A stretch of 64,000 bases of DNA, taken from Streptomyces sp. NRRL F-5135. GTDB lineage: Bacteria; Actinomycetota; Actinomycetes; Streptomycetales; Streptomycetaceae. Within the stretch, counting starts at the first letter, position 1. Each line of letters opens with the position of its first letter. The stretch is from contig NZ_JOHR01000001.1 in NCBI RefSeq assembly GCF_000719775.1, forward strand, positions 248,001 to 312,000, given 5' to 3'. The notes below the pieces were generated by a model that was not told the origin of the DNA, did not search any database, and saw only the letters and a list, made by a program, of their open reading frames with translations. Below are positions 45,209 to 54,367 of the stretch, piece after piece. Made by a program: the position numbers and the translations under genes.

Positions 45209-45874
45209 ATGGCCGAATCCGTGCTCGCGGCGCTTCCGATGGCCGTGAATCTCCTCGACGCGGGATCCCTGCTCTCCGCGTCCGGTGCCCTGGGCATCGC
45301 CGTCGTCCTCTTCGCCGAGACGGGCCTGCTGGTCGGGTTCTTCCTGCCCGGCGACTCCCTGCTCTTCACCGCCGGACTGCTGTGCGCTCCCGGCAGGGAC
45401 GGCCCCGTCCACCTCGCCCTGCCCCAGGTGCTCCTCGCGTCGGCCGCCGGCGCCCTGCTGGGCGCGCAGACCGGCTACTGGATCGGGCGGCGCGGTGGCC
45501 GGGCACTGCTGGCGCACGGCCGGAGCCGCCGGATCCACGAGGGCGCGGCCCGCGCGCGGGAACTGTTCGAACGGTACGGCCACGCCAAGGCGATCGTGCT
45601 GGCCCGCTTCGTGCCCGTGGTGCGTACGGTGCTCAATCCGCTGGCCGGCGCCCTGGACGTGCCCGCACGCGCCTTCGCCTGCTGGCAGATCGCCGGCGGC
45701 CTGTTCTGGACGGTCGGACTCGTGCTCGCCGGATACGCGCTGGGAGCGTCCGTCCCGCACGTCGACCGCTATCTGCTGCCGATCGTGGCGCTCGTGGTCG
45801 TGGTCTCGCTCGTTCCCCCGCTCCTGGAAGTGCTCCGCGCACGCCGGACCTCCGTGGAGGGGACGCGCTCATGA
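45209..45874 (+). CDS. DedA-family membrane protein
   Basis: 221 residues. LFAETGLLVGFFLPGDSLLF is the first re-entrant motif and ARFVPVVRTVLNPLAGALDVP the second, both diagnostic of DedA. DedA proteins are undecaprenyl-phosphate or phospholipid flippases. The stop overlaps the start of the PAP2 gene. Both are divergent from blaI across two operators. Confidence 0.9.
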   Translation: MAESVLAALPMAVNLLDAGSLLSASGALGIAVVLFAETGLLVGFFLPGDSLLFTAGLLCAPGRDGPVHLALPQVLLASAAGALLGAQTGYWIGRRGGRALLAHGRSRRIHEGAARARELFERYGHAKAIVLARFVPVVRTVLNPLAGALDVPARAFACWQIAGGLFWTVGLVLAGYALGASVPHVDRYLLPIVALVVVVSLVPPLLEVLRARRTSVEGTRS

Positions 45875-46524
45875 CCGGCCGCTGGTTCGACGACGGCGTC
45901 TACACCTACGTCACCGATCTGGCCCACCACTCCCCCGGCTGGCTGGACAGCGCCGTCTCCGCCTGGTCGACGTACGGTCCGGGGCTGTTCGCGGTCCTGC
46001 TCCTGGTCGCGTGGTGGCGCGCCCGGCCGACGGACTCCGCCCTGTCGGCGCTCGCCCTGACCGCCCCTCTCGTCGTGGGCACGGCCTACCTCGTCAGCAG
46101 CGCCCTCAAGTCGGTGCTGCGTGAGCAGCGACCCTGCCAGGCGCTGCACGCGATCTCCCTCGAGTCGTGTCCCCCGCCGGGCGACTGGTCGCTGCCCAGC
46201 AACCACGCCGTCATCGCCGCCGCCGCGGCCGTCACCCTGCTGTTCACCGACCGCGCCCTCGCGGCCCTCGCCGTACCGGCGGCGCTCCTGATGGCCGGAT
46301 CGCGCGTCTGGGTCGGGGCGCACTACCCCCACGACGTGGTGCTCGGGCTGATCGTGGGGGCGCTGGTGGCCTGGGTCCTGATGTCCGTCACCCGGCGCGC
46401 CGCGCCCCTGGCCGAGCGGCTGCACGGCACGCGGCTGCGCCCGCTGGTGGCCCGCGGGGAACCGCTGCGGACGGAGCCGGTACGGGGCGACCACGTCGGC
46501 GGGGAGCCCCTGGGCGGCAGGTGA
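45871..46524 (+). CDS. PAP2-family lipid phosphatase
   Basis: 217 residues with about five membrane helices. The three active-site motifs are KSVLREQRP, PSNH and SRVWVGAHYPHDV. Family members dephosphorylate undecaprenyl diphosphate or phosphatidyl-type lipids on the outer membrane face. Coupled to DedA (ATGA), which fits joint recycling of the C55 lipid carrier. Confidence 0.9.
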   Translation: MTGRWFDDGVYTYVTDLAHHSPGWLDSAVSAWSTYGPGLFAVLLLVAWWRARPTDSALSALALTAPLVVGTAYLVSSALKSVLREQRPCQALHAISLESCPPPGDWSLPSNHAVIAAAAAVTLLFTDRALAALAVPAALLMAGSRVWVGAHYPHDVVLGLIVGALVAWVLMSVTRRAAPLAERLHGTRLRPLVARGEPLRTEPVRGDHVGGEPLGGR

Positions 46525-46576
46525 GCGGGGGGCGCACCGGAACCGATCACAGACACCGTGAGAAAGGACCAGCATC

Positions 46577-46951
46577 ATGCTCGGCGGCAGCAAGGCGTTC
46601 AGTGGATTCGCCGTGAACGACATCGAGGAGGCCAAGCGGTTCTACACCGGGACCCTGGGGCTGGAGGTCACCGAGGAGCACGGCCTGCTCCATCTCCTCC
46701 TCGGCGGCGGCACCTCCGTGCTCGTCTACCCCAAGCCGGAGCACACGCCCGCGACGTTCACCGTCCTCAACTTCCCCGTCGAGGACATCGAGGCGGCGGT
46801 CGACGCGTTGGCCGAGCGGGGCGTGCGCTTCGAGCGCTACCCGGGCATGGAGGCCGACGACCGCGGCATCTTCCGCGGGGGCGGCCCGTACATCGCGTGG
46901 TTCACCGACCCCGCGGGCAACGTCTTCTCCGTACTCCAGGAGCGCGGGTAG
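46577..46951 (+). CDS. VOC-family protein
   Basis: 124 residues, one pair of VOC modules: [40 protein letters not shown], and a closing [15 protein letters not shown] strand. GAAAGGACC precedes the ATG. It lies 52 nt after PAP2 and may be transcribed with it. Metal ligands and substrate are not clear. Confidence 0.85.
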   Translation: MLGGSKAFSGFAVNDIEEAKRFYTGTLGLEVTEEHGLLHLLLGGGTSVLVYPKPEHTPATFTVLNFPVEDIEAAVDALAERGVRFERYPGMEADDRGIFRGGGPYIAWFTDPAGNVFSVLQERG

Positions 46952-46988
46952 GCGCCGTCGGCCGCGTCCGGTGTGCCGACCGGACCCC

Positions 46989-47037
46989 CGCTCTCCGGGG
47001 CTCGACGGCCGTGGTGGCCGTCGAGCCCCGGAGAGCG
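46989..47037. terminator. Terminator hairpin, 22-bp perfect stem
   Basis: Arms 46989-47010 and 47016-47037 with loop GTGGT, between the convergent VOC and GNAT genes. One of the strongest hairpins in the window. Confidence 0.9.
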
Positions 47038-47045
47038 GCCCGGCT

Positions 47046-47534
47046 TCAGACCCTGCGGTGCATGATGTGCAGGCCGACGTAGCCCTTCGTGGGATGCAGG
47101 AATCCCTCGGGCACCGTCCCCAGCACCTCGAACCCCAGTGACCGGTAGAGGGTCATCGCGTGCTCGTTGGTCTCCACGACGGCGTTGAACTGCATGGCCC
47201 GGAAGCCCGCCGCGCGGGCCCAGTCGAGGGAGTACGAGCACAGCGCCCGGCCCACACCCCGTCCCGTGTACGCGGGATCGACCATATAGCTGGCACTGGC
47301 CACATGACTGCCGTTGCCCATGCGGTTCCGGTACATGTTCGCCGTGCCCATGACCGTGCCGATGCTGTCGACGGCGACGACGGTACGACCGGGGGCCGCC
47401 ACCATCCAGAGGTCCCGGCCCTCGTCCTCGTCCGTGCCGAGGGGGTAGGGGAACGTCTCGCCATCGGCGACGATCTTGTGAAAGAACGGCCAGATGGCAG
47501 GCCAGTCCTCGGCGGTGGCTTCCCGGATCTTCAT
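47046..47534 (-). CDS. GNAT-family N-acetyltransferase
   Basis: 162 residues. The acetyl-CoA loop is VDPAYTGRGVGRALCSYSLD, followed by AMQFNAVVETNEHAMTLYRS and LGFEVLGTVPEGF, the usual GNAT ending. I chose the ATG at 47534 (MKIREATAEDW, the standard GNAT opening); the frame extends 15 codons further without family similarity. Substrate unknown. Confidence 0.85.
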   Translation of the reverse strand: MKIREATAEDWPAIWPFFHKIVADGETFPYPLGTDEDEGRDLWMVAAPGRTVVAVDSIGTVMGTANMYRNRMGNGSHVASASYMVDPAYTGRGVGRALCSYSLDWARAAGFRAMQFNAVVETNEHAMTLYRSLGFEVLGTVPEGFLHPTKGYVGLHIMHRRV

Positions 47535-47696
47535 GCGGTCAGGATGCCGGGCGGGCGGAGCGGCCGCCACCGCTTTCACGATCCCGAGGTGTACCGCTCC
47601 TGGGGAACGGACATCACCGGTACGGTTTCGGACTTCCGGGGTATGCGACCTTCAGAAGGTATGCGCGCGAACCACTGGATAAGAGGCGAAACTCTC

Positions 47697-48053
47697 ATGT
47701 TCGAGGCTGAGGACATCCGGGAGTGGCGAGGCCACGACGTGGTCGACACCGGAAAGCGCAAGATCGGCACGCTGGAGGCCGTGTACGTCGACACCTCGAC
47801 GGACACCCCTTCGTTCGCCACGGTCACCGTGGGTCTGCCCACCAAGCGGCGGCTGGTGTTCGTCCCCCTGGCGGACGCCACGGTGGGACCCGACTACCTG
47901 AAGATCCCGTGGGACAAGAAGCTCGCCAAGGAAGCGCCTTCCATCGACACCGACGGCGAACTGCCCGCCGAGGACGAGCCCCAGATCTTCGCCCACTACG
48001 GACTGCCGTACAGCACAGGCGCGAGCGGCGAGCGCCGGCTCGGCCGCCGCTGA
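47697..48053 (+). CDS. PRC-barrel domain protein
   Basis: 118 residues with a PRC-barrel at about 5-75 (DIREWRGHDVVDTGKRKIGT, then VYVDTSTDTPSFATV, KRRLVFVPLADATVGPDYLK). Such proteins in Streptomyces are small and of unknown role; the barrel in other proteins binds RNA or protein. GAGGCG precedes the chosen ATG; another ATG lies 12 codons upstream. Confidence 0.82.
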   Translation: MFEAEDIREWRGHDVVDTGKRKIGTLEAVYVDTSTDTPSFATVTVGLPTKRRLVFVPLADATVGPDYLKIPWDKKLAKEAPSIDTDGELPAEDEPQIFAHYGLPYSTGASGERRLGRR

Positions 48054-48422
48054 CGAACGCCGCCGGGGCCACCACCGGCCATCACCACCGGCCGCCACCG
48101 TCGCCGCTCCCGCCGCCATCGGCCGCTGCCGCCGACGCCATCGGACCGTACGGTCGCGGCCGACGGCGGTGTGCCATGAGACGCGCGTCGTGAACCGTGT
48201 GCCGAGGACGTGCCGGGCGGCGCCGTACGGCATCCGGCATCGCTCGGGAGGTGGCCGATTTTCGCCCCTCTTTCCGGCAATTGGTCTGGACCACCTGGAG
48301 GGTGGGCGCTAGGGTCCCTGCCAGCCGGGTCCGGGCGCTCCCGCCCGTCGTCCGGCCGCCTTGTGCCTTCCCGCCCGATCCCCCGCCGGCTCCGCAGAGC
48401 TCCGCACCGAGGACCGAAGTCC
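48054..48422. other. Intergenic region, no gene seen
   Basis: About 370 nt. The left half is CCG/GCC-rich with imperfect stems around the CCGTACGG palindrome near 48147. The right half, about 48255-48300, has lower GC and probably holds the promoter for the methyltransferase cassette. Small frames are not credible. Confidence 0.45.
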
Positions 48423-49679
48423 GTGACCGATATCGTTGTCGTACTCCGGGCCGAGGACGCCGTCCTCGACTTCCTGTCCGTACTCACCGACGCGCACGCG
48501 GGAGAGACCAGGGTGATCCTCGGTGACCGTGCCGAGATTCTGGTCCTGCCCGCCGGGGCGGGGGCGGACGAACGGCTGGCCCTGCTCGGCCGTCACGTCG
48601 GCCCCGCGGCGAACGGTGCCGCCTCGCCCGGGCCCGAGGTCCTCGCCCGGCTCCTCCGCGCCTGCGGAGCCGGGCCCGGCGGAAGCCCGGACGCGGCGGA
48701 CGGTCCTCGGGTGTGGACGCACTCCCCGGCGGACAACCGGCCCGGCCGCAGACGGCTGGGCCGGGACACCTCCGTCGCCCGTGCCGCCCTCGGCGGCACC
48801 GCTCCCGACGGCGTTCCCGGCGGCGCCTCCGCACCGACCGCACTGACGGCACCGGGGCGTCGGGGTGTGCGCCACGCGGTCGGGTACTCGCCGTACCTCC
48901 AGTTCCTCAGCGATCTCGACCGCCCGCTGGACGCGGCCCGCGTCGCGGCGAAGCTGGACTTCGTCAATCGCTGGTGCGGACCTCTCCTGGCCGAGCCGGA
49001 GGCCGAGTTCGCCCTCGGGACCGCGCGCGTTCCGGCCACCGAGCGCTTCTTCGACGCCTCCGCCGACGAACGGGACCGGCTCTTCGCGCTGCTCGCCAGC
49101 CTGGACGACGGGGCCGCGGCCGTCGAGGACCCCTGGGAGTTCGCCACCTCCCCGTACGAGAGGGAGCGGCTGGACGCCACGGCCGCCTGGATCGGGGAGC
49201 ACCTGGACCCCGCCGACGGTCCGCTCGTGGAGGTGGGCGCCTGCGAGGGAGCGCTGACCGGGCGGCTCGCCGCCGCGGGCTTCACCGTACGGGCCACCGA
49301 ACCCAACGCGGTCTTCCGCCCCCGGCTCGCCACCGCGCTGGCGGGTACGGCGTCGGTGACCGTGGACGACGCGGACCTCGCCCGGCTGGCCAAGGAGGAC
49401 GCGCCGCCCCGGGCCGCCGCCCACCTGCTGATCGAGATGCTCTACTACGACCAGGACCTCGCCCTGCTCGACAGCCTGCCCACGGGCCTCCTGTTCGTCT
49501 CGTTGGAACCCGAGGCGCTCGACCTGCGCCTGCTCCCCTGGCTCGAACGGTCCGCCACGTGGCGGGTCGCCGAGCAGAGGGTCCTGGTGCCACCGCGGGT
49601 CGAGACCGTCTGCGCGGGGCGCGCGTACTTGAGCAAGCGCGGCAGCGTGGGGGTGCTCCTGAGGCGCGCGCCCGACTGA
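48423..49679 (+). CDS. SAM-dependent methyltransferase-like protein, NodS type
   Basis: 418 residues in two parts. Residues 1-120 are a poorly characterised region (TDIVVVLRAEDAVLDFLSVL, then a Pro/Gly/Ala-rich linker). From about 150 comes YSPYLQFLSDLDRPLDAARV and a class I methyltransferase fold: motif I LVEVGACEGALTGRLAAAGF near 265, RATEPN, and LLIEMLYYDQDL. The layout is that of NodS-type methyltransferases acting on sugars. GTG start after GAGGACC. It opens a cassette with DUF1796, PIG-L and ABC genes. Confidence 0.7.
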   Translation: MTDIVVVLRAEDAVLDFLSVLTDAHAGETRVILGDRAEILVLPAGAGADERLALLGRHVGPAANGAASPGPEVLARLLRACGAGPGGSPDAADGPRVWTHSPADNRPGRRRLGRDTSVARAALGGTAPDGVPGGASAPTALTAPGRRGVRHAVGYSPYLQFLSDLDRPLDAARVAAKLDFVNRWCGPLLAEPEAEFALGTARVPATERFFDASADERDRLFALLASLDDGAAAVEDPWEFATSPYERERLDATAAWIGEHLDPADGPLVEVGACEGALTGRLAAAGFTVRATEPNAVFRPRLATALAGTASVTVDDADLARLAKEDAPPRAAAHLLIEMLYYDQDLALLDSLPTGLLFVSLEPEALDLRLLPWLERSATWRVAEQRVLVPPRVETVCAGRAYLSKRGSVGVLLRRAPD

Positions 49680-49805
49680 TCCGCCGCCGCGCGACACCGC
49701 CCACGGCGCTCGGCCGCCCGCCGCGTCCTCCCCGTCCGGCCCCGCCCCGTTCCGTGCTCGTCCCGCCCCGTCCTGCTCCTTGCCGCCCCGGAGGCGAGAA
49801 CTGAC

Positions 49806-50429
49806 ATGTACGACCGCTGTGTCGGGCTCGGCTACCACTGCGAGTCCACCCACCAGATCCGCCGGATCACCGGCGACGACCGGGCGCACTTCTTCGACTG
49901 GCTCGACCTCGAATTCGAGTCCGTCGTGGAAACCATCGCCGGTGACTTCTCCGGCGTGCTGCGGCCCGGAATGGTCGAACCGTTCAGCGACGGCCACTGC
50001 GCACTGGACCGGGGCACCGACATCCGCTTCTTCCACGATTTCCGGCCGTCGTCCGGTCGCGCGCTCAGCCAGTCGGACATCGACTCGCAACTCCCCGCCG
50101 TCCGCGCCAAGTTCGTCGCGCTGGCCGACCGGTGGCGCGGGCTCGCCGATTCGCCGGCCCGGGTGCTGTACGTGCATCACGACGCCTTCGACGAGGTCAC
50201 CGCCGCGGATCTGCGCCGATTGCGGCTGGTCATCGCGACGGCGCACCCAGGACACCGGTTCGATCTGCTCTGGCTGCGCCGGACTCCGCCGGTGGACGCG
50301 GAGGCGCTGGGGCCCGGGATCACGTGGGGCACGGTGGCGGAGGTGCCGGGTCGGTGGCAGGGGGACGACGCCGCGTGGGACGCCGTGTTCCAGGACATAC
50401 GTTTCGTCTCCGCCGGGCGGGTCCCGTGA
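49806..50429 (+). CDS. DUF1796 papain-like cysteine peptidase family protein
   Basis: 207 residues. YDRCVGLGYHCESTHQIRRI with a conserved Cys, then HFFDWLDLEFESVVETI and FFHDF, are the DUF1796 pattern. DUF1796 is assigned to papain-like peptidases by profile similarity and its activity is unproven. Found here between a methyltransferase and a PIG-L deacetylase, as in glycan-related loci. GGAGGCGAG precedes the ATG. Confidence 0.7.
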   Translation: MYDRCVGLGYHCESTHQIRRITGDDRAHFFDWLDLEFESVVETIAGDFSGVLRPGMVEPFSDGHCALDRGTDIRFFHDFRPSSGRALSQSDIDSQLPAVRAKFVALADRWRGLADSPARVLYVHHDAFDEVTAADLRRLRLVIATAHPGHRFDLLWLRRTPPVDAEALGPGITWGTVAEVPGRWQGDDAAWDAVFQDIRFVSAGRVP

Positions 50430-50574
50430 CCGAGCGCCGCCCCGCGTACTCCGTCGTCTCCCGCGTCGCCGTCCCGCGCGTGCCGCGTCCCGCTGTCCGC
50501 CGTGACCGCGCCCGCGTCCCCTCCCCCGTCGCCGTCCCCGTCCCCGTCCCCGACTCCAAGGAGCGTTCCTCCGC

Positions 50575-51378
50575 ATGACCTCGCAGTCACCGTCCTCCGC
50601 GCCGCCCGCCACCGTGATCCTCTCCCCGCACTTCGACGACGCGGCGCTCTCGCTGGCCGGGCTGATCCCGGCTCTCCCCTCGCCCGTGTGCGTCGTGACC
50701 GTCCACGGGGGCGCGCCGGCCCCGGGGCACGAGATCTCCTGGTGGGACCGCACCTGCGGGTTCTCCTCCGCGGGCGAGGCGCATCTGGCCCGGCTGGCGG
50801 AGGACGCGCGGGCGTGCGCGCTGCTCGGGGTGGACCACGTCGTCCTCAACCATCCGGACGGTCCGTACGGCGACGGCGGTGCGCTCCACGAGATCGACAC
50901 GTACCTCTCCGACCTCCCGGCCGAGACCCGCGTACTGGTCCCGCTGGGCACCAACCAGCCCGACCACGCGAAGGTCCGGGACCGGGCCCTGCTCATCCTC
51001 GACAAGCTCGGCAGGCCGCTCCCCCTCGTCTACGCCGACCTGCCCTACACGGGACACACGGCGCGGTGGGCGGCCCCGGACGTGGAGGTGTCGCTCGCCC
51101 AGGACCGGGACTTCGGCCTCTCCTACCAGGAGATCGTGAGCCGGTACCGGACGCGGCCGGCGTACGAACGGGTCCTCACGGACCAGGAGTGGGCGCGCAA
51201 ACGCGCGGCGGTGCTCGCGTACGCCTCGCAACTCGCGCCGCTCGCCGTCGACCACGGCGCGCTGCTGGCACGCGGCGGGCCGCTGCGCGCGGAGCGCGTC
51301 TGGTCGCTGGCGGAACCCGCGCCACTCGACGATCCCGGCCCGCCGGAGACCGCCCCCGCGCCGGAGGCCGGGGCGTGA
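50575..51378 (+). CDS. PIG-L-family deacetylase
   Basis: 267 residues. The zinc-site motif is LSPHFDDAALS with Asp general base, then NHPDGPYGDGG and GTNQPDHAKVRDRALL with the third His. PIG-L/LmbE enzymes remove N-acetyl groups from GlcNAc-type sugars. AAGGAG is about 13 nt before the ATG. The stop overlaps the ABC ATPase start (GTGA). Confidence 0.88.
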   Translation: MTSQSPSSAPPATVILSPHFDDAALSLAGLIPALPSPVCVVTVHGGAPAPGHEISWWDRTCGFSSAGEAHLARLAEDARACALLGVDHVVLNHPDGPYGDGGALHEIDTYLSDLPAETRVLVPLGTNQPDHAKVRDRALLILDKLGRPLPLVYADLPYTGHTARWAAPDVEVSLAQDRDFGLSYQEIVSRYRTRPAYERVLTDQEWARKRAAVLAYASQLAPLAVDHGALLARGGPLRAERVWSLAEPAPLDDPGPPETAPAPEAGA

Positions 51379-52172
51379 CCGGGGCGCCGCTCCTGACCGC
51401 CCGTGCTCTGGTCAAGGAGTTCCGCCGCGGCCGCGCCGTCGACCGGGTCGACCTCCTGGTGCGCGAGGGGGAGCGCGTCGCGTTGCTCGGCCCCAACGGG
51501 GCTGGCAAGACGACCACCCTCCTGATGTGCCTGGGCGTGATCGAACAGGACTCGGGCAGTGTCGAGCTCTTCGGGCACCCCCTTCCGGCCCGGCGCGCGG
51601 CGGCCATGGCGCGCGTGGGTTTCGCGGCCGGCTATCTCCCGCTGCCCGACCGGCTGCGCGTGCACGAGTACCTGCGGATGTACGCCGACCTGTACGGGCT
51701 GCGGTATCCGGGCCGTGCCGTACGGGAGGTGTTGGAGCAGTGGCGCATCGAACATCTGGCGCAGTCCATCGGCACGGAACTGTCCAGCGGGCAGCGTACG
51801 TTGGTGGGGCTGGCGAAGGCCGTGCTGCACCGGCCCGGGCTGCTGGTGCTGGACGAACCGACGGCCGCGCTGGACCCGGACGTGGCCCTGCGGGTGCGCG
51901 ACGGGCTGCTCGGCCTGTGCGAGCGGGAGGGCACGGCGCTGCTCGTCACCAGCCATGACATGGCCGAGGTCGCGAAGCTGTGCGAGCGGGTCGTCTTCCT
52001 GTCCGCGGGACGGGTTTCCGCCGACGGATCTCCGGCGGAAGTGGCGAAGCGGTTCGACCGGGCGGACCTGGAGGGGGTGTTCCTGCACCTGGCGGCGGAG
52101 CGGGACCGGAGCGGGGACCGAACACGGGACGACCGCGACCGCGACCGCAACCGCGAGGAGACACTCGCGTGA
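51375..52172 (+). CDS. ABC transporter ATP-binding protein
   Basis: 265 residues. Walker A LLGPNGAGKTTTLL, signature ELSSGQRTLVGLAKAVLH (SSGQ form), Walker B LLVLDEPTAALDP and the switch SHDMAEVAKL. It is of the drug/polysaccharide exporter (NatA/ABC-2) type. The C-terminus is a charged tail, RSGDRTRDDRDRDRNREE, from a short DNA repeat. It is coupled to PIG-L upstream and the permease downstream. Confidence 0.9.
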   Translation: MTGAPLLTARALVKEFRRGRAVDRVDLLVREGERVALLGPNGAGKTTTLLMCLGVIEQDSGSVELFGHPLPARRAAAMARVGFAAGYLPLPDRLRVHEYLRMYADLYGLRYPGRAVREVLEQWRIEHLAQSIGTELSSGQRTLVGLAKAVLHRPGLLVLDEPTAALDPDVALRVRDGLLGLCEREGTALLVTSHDMAEVAKLCERVVFLSAGRVSADGSPAEVAKRFDRADLEGVFLHLAAERDRSGDRTRDDRDRDRNREETLA

Positions 52173-53014
52173 CGGCCACCGGCCTCGCGCTGCGCACGCC
52201 CCGGGCCGCCTCGGCCCACCGCGTCCTCGCGGTCGCCCGCCGGCACTGGCTGCTGCTGCTCCGCAGCCCGCACCGGTTCTTCGACGTCTTCGTGTGGCCC
52301 GTGGTCGACACGCTGCTGTACGGCTCGATCGGCCTGTTCGCCGCCGACGCGGCGGCGGCCGCCGGCGCCGGGGGCGAGGTCACGGCGGTCATGGTCTTCC
52401 TGCTCAGCGGTACGGTCCTGTGGCATCTGGTCCACCAGACGCAGATCTCGCTCGCGACCGGTTTTCTCGAGGAGACCTGGTCGCGCAATGTGATGGGGCT
52501 GCTGACCACGCCGACCCGGGGCTGGGAGTACCTGGCGGGCGTGGGCGCCTTCGCGCTGCTGCGTACCGCGCTGAGCACGGCCGCGGTGGCGGCGCTGGCC
52601 TTGGCCGCCTACGCCTTCGACGTGACGGACCTCGGTCTCGGCCTGCTTCCCCTGGCCGCGCTGCTGCTGACCTGCGGCTGGTCGGTCGCGCTCGTGGTGG
52701 TCGGGCTCGTGCTGCGGTACGGCAGCGGGGCGGAGGCGCTTGTCTGGGGCGCGCTGTCCGTGGTGATGCCGCTCTCCGGTGTGTTCTACCCGGTCTCGAC
52801 CCTGCCGGCGCCGCTGCGACCGGTGGCCGAACTGCTGCCCACCACGCATCTGTTCGCCGTGGGACGGGAGCTGGCCGCGGGGCGGGCCATGCCCTGGGGC
52901 GAACTGCTGTGGGCGACGACGGGCACGGCGGTGCTGCTGGCGGCGGGGATCCTCTTCCTGGGCCGTATGACGGCCGTCTTCCGCCGGCGCGGGCTGGTGA
53001 CCCGCTACTCCTGA
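52169..53014 (+). CDS. ABC-2-type transporter permease
   Basis: 281 residues with six membrane helices. HRFFDVFVWPVVDTLLYGSI near the start and PLSGVFYPVSTLPAPLRPVAELLPTTH (residues about 205-231) mark the ABC-2 fold used for drugs and polysaccharides. GTG start overlapping the ATPase stop; GAGGAG upstream. With its ATPase it likely exports a product handled by the methyltransferase and deacetylase. Confidence 0.88.
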   Translation: MTATGLALRTPRAASAHRVLAVARRHWLLLLRSPHRFFDVFVWPVVDTLLYGSIGLFAADAAAAAGAGGEVTAVMVFLLSGTVLWHLVHQTQISLATGFLEETWSRNVMGLLTTPTRGWEYLAGVGAFALLRTALSTAAVAALALAAYAFDVTDLGLGLLPLAALLLTCGWSVALVVVGLVLRYGSGAEALVWGALSVVMPLSGVFYPVSTLPAPLRPVAELLPTTHLFAVGRELAAGRAMPWGELLWATTGTAVLLAAGILFLGRMTAVFRRRGLVTRYS

Positions 53015-53204
53015 CCCCCGAACCGGTACCCCTGGCCTCGGGCCCGGTGCTCGCCCGCCCCGGCCGGGTACTCCGCTGCTCCCGGCCCCGGCCTCGGGCC
53101 GCTCCGCGTCCGGGACGGGGCCGAGTGGCGCGGTGTTCACCGGTGTCGTTTCCTGGCCGGAGGGAGTGGTGCGTCGGCGCGGCGAGGACGGTCAGGGAGA
53201 GAGC

Positions 53205-54233
53205 ATGCGGATCGGAGTTCTGACCGGCGGGGGCGACTGCCCCGGTCTCAACGCGGTGATCCGCGGTGTCGTCCGCAAGGGGGTCCAGGAGTACGCCTGG
53301 AAGTTCACCGGTTTCGTCGACGGGTGGAGCGGGGTCGTCAACGACGTGACCATGCCGCTGGACATCGCCACCGTCCGGGGCATCCTGCCGCTCGGCGGCA
53401 CGATCCTGGGGTCCTCGCGCACCAATCCCCTGCGGGCCGAGGACGGCGTCGCACGGGTGCGGAACACCCTGGGCGCGCACGAGATCGACGCTCTGATCGT
53501 GATCGGTGGTGAGGACACGCTCGGCGTGGCGAGCGCGCTGGCGAACGAGGGGGTCCGGCTGGTCGGGGTGCCCAAGACCATCGACAACGACGTCGGCGGC
53601 ACCGACTACACCTTCGGTTTCGACACGGCGGTCAACATCGCGACCGAGGCGATCGACCGTCTGCACACGACCGCGGAGTCGCACCGGCGGACGCTCGTGG
53701 TGGAGCTGATGGGACGCCATTCCGGGTGGATCGCGCTGCACGCGGGCGTCGCGGGAGGCGCGAACGCGATCCTCATTCCCGAGCGGGAGTTCGACATCGA
53801 CCAGGTGTGCGTCTGGGTGGAGAGCCGTTTCCGGATCAGCTCCGCGCCGATCGTCGTGGTCGCCGAGGGCGCGGTCCCGAAGGCCGGACAGATGGTGGTC
53901 AGGGACGCGTCGCGGGACGAGTTCGGGCATGTCCGCCTGTCCGGCATCGGCGACTGGCTCACCCAGGAGATCGCGAGCCGTACGGAGAAGGACGCACGGA
54001 CGACGGTACTCGGCCACATCCAGCGCGGCGGCACCCCGAGCGCGTACGACCGGTGGCTCGCGACCCGTTTCGGGCTGCACGCCGTGGCCGCCGTCAAGGA
54101 CGGGGACTTCGGGACGATGGTGGCCTTGCGGGGCACGGACATCGTGCGGGTGCCGCTCGCGGAAGCGGTGGCGGCGACCAAGCGCGTCTCCCCGGAGCTG
54201 TACGCGGAATTCGGTCTCTTCTTCGGCAGCTGA
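53205..54233 (+). CDS. pfkA: 6-phosphofructokinase with PPi-type active-site residues
   Basis: 342 residues. Family motifs GVLTGGGDCPGLNAVIRG, GGTILGSSRTNP, and catalytic TIDNDVGGTDYTFGFDTA. At the position that separates ATP from PPi users this protein has GGED (101-104, Asp104) instead of GGDG or GGEG, and the following PKTIDND has Lys124. That combination is the one found in PPi-dependent enzymes. It converts fructose-6-phosphate to the 1,6-bisphosphate. The ATG follows a GGGAGAGAG site. Donor specificity is predicted, not shown. Confidence 0.85.
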   Translation: MRIGVLTGGGDCPGLNAVIRGVVRKGVQEYAWKFTGFVDGWSGVVNDVTMPLDIATVRGILPLGGTILGSSRTNPLRAEDGVARVRNTLGAHEIDALIVIGGEDTLGVASALANEGVRLVGVPKTIDNDVGGTDYTFGFDTAVNIATEAIDRLHTTAESHRRTLVVELMGRHSGWIALHAGVAGGANAILIPEREFDIDQVCVWVESRFRISSAPIVVVAEGAVPKAGQMVVRDASRDEFGHVRLSGIGDWLTQEIASRTEKDARTTVLGHIQRGGTPSAYDRWLATRFGLHAVAAVKDGDFGTMVALRGTDIVRVPLAEAVAATKRVSPELYAEFGLFFGS

Positions 54234-54367
54234 GCGGCTGAGGAGCGGCGTCGGCGGGCGGCGACGCGGCCCGCGCGCGGCGTGGCCCGGCCCGCGTACG
54301 GCGTGCGTCCGCCGCCGGTCCCCTTCCCGGGCCGCGCACTCCGGCGGTCCGCACCGGCCGGTAACGG

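Noticed and set aside
48176..48193. Five-codon frame MRRAS before the methyltransferase cassette
   Set aside because: Too short, no ribosome site, 230 nt from the next start, and chance is sufficient.
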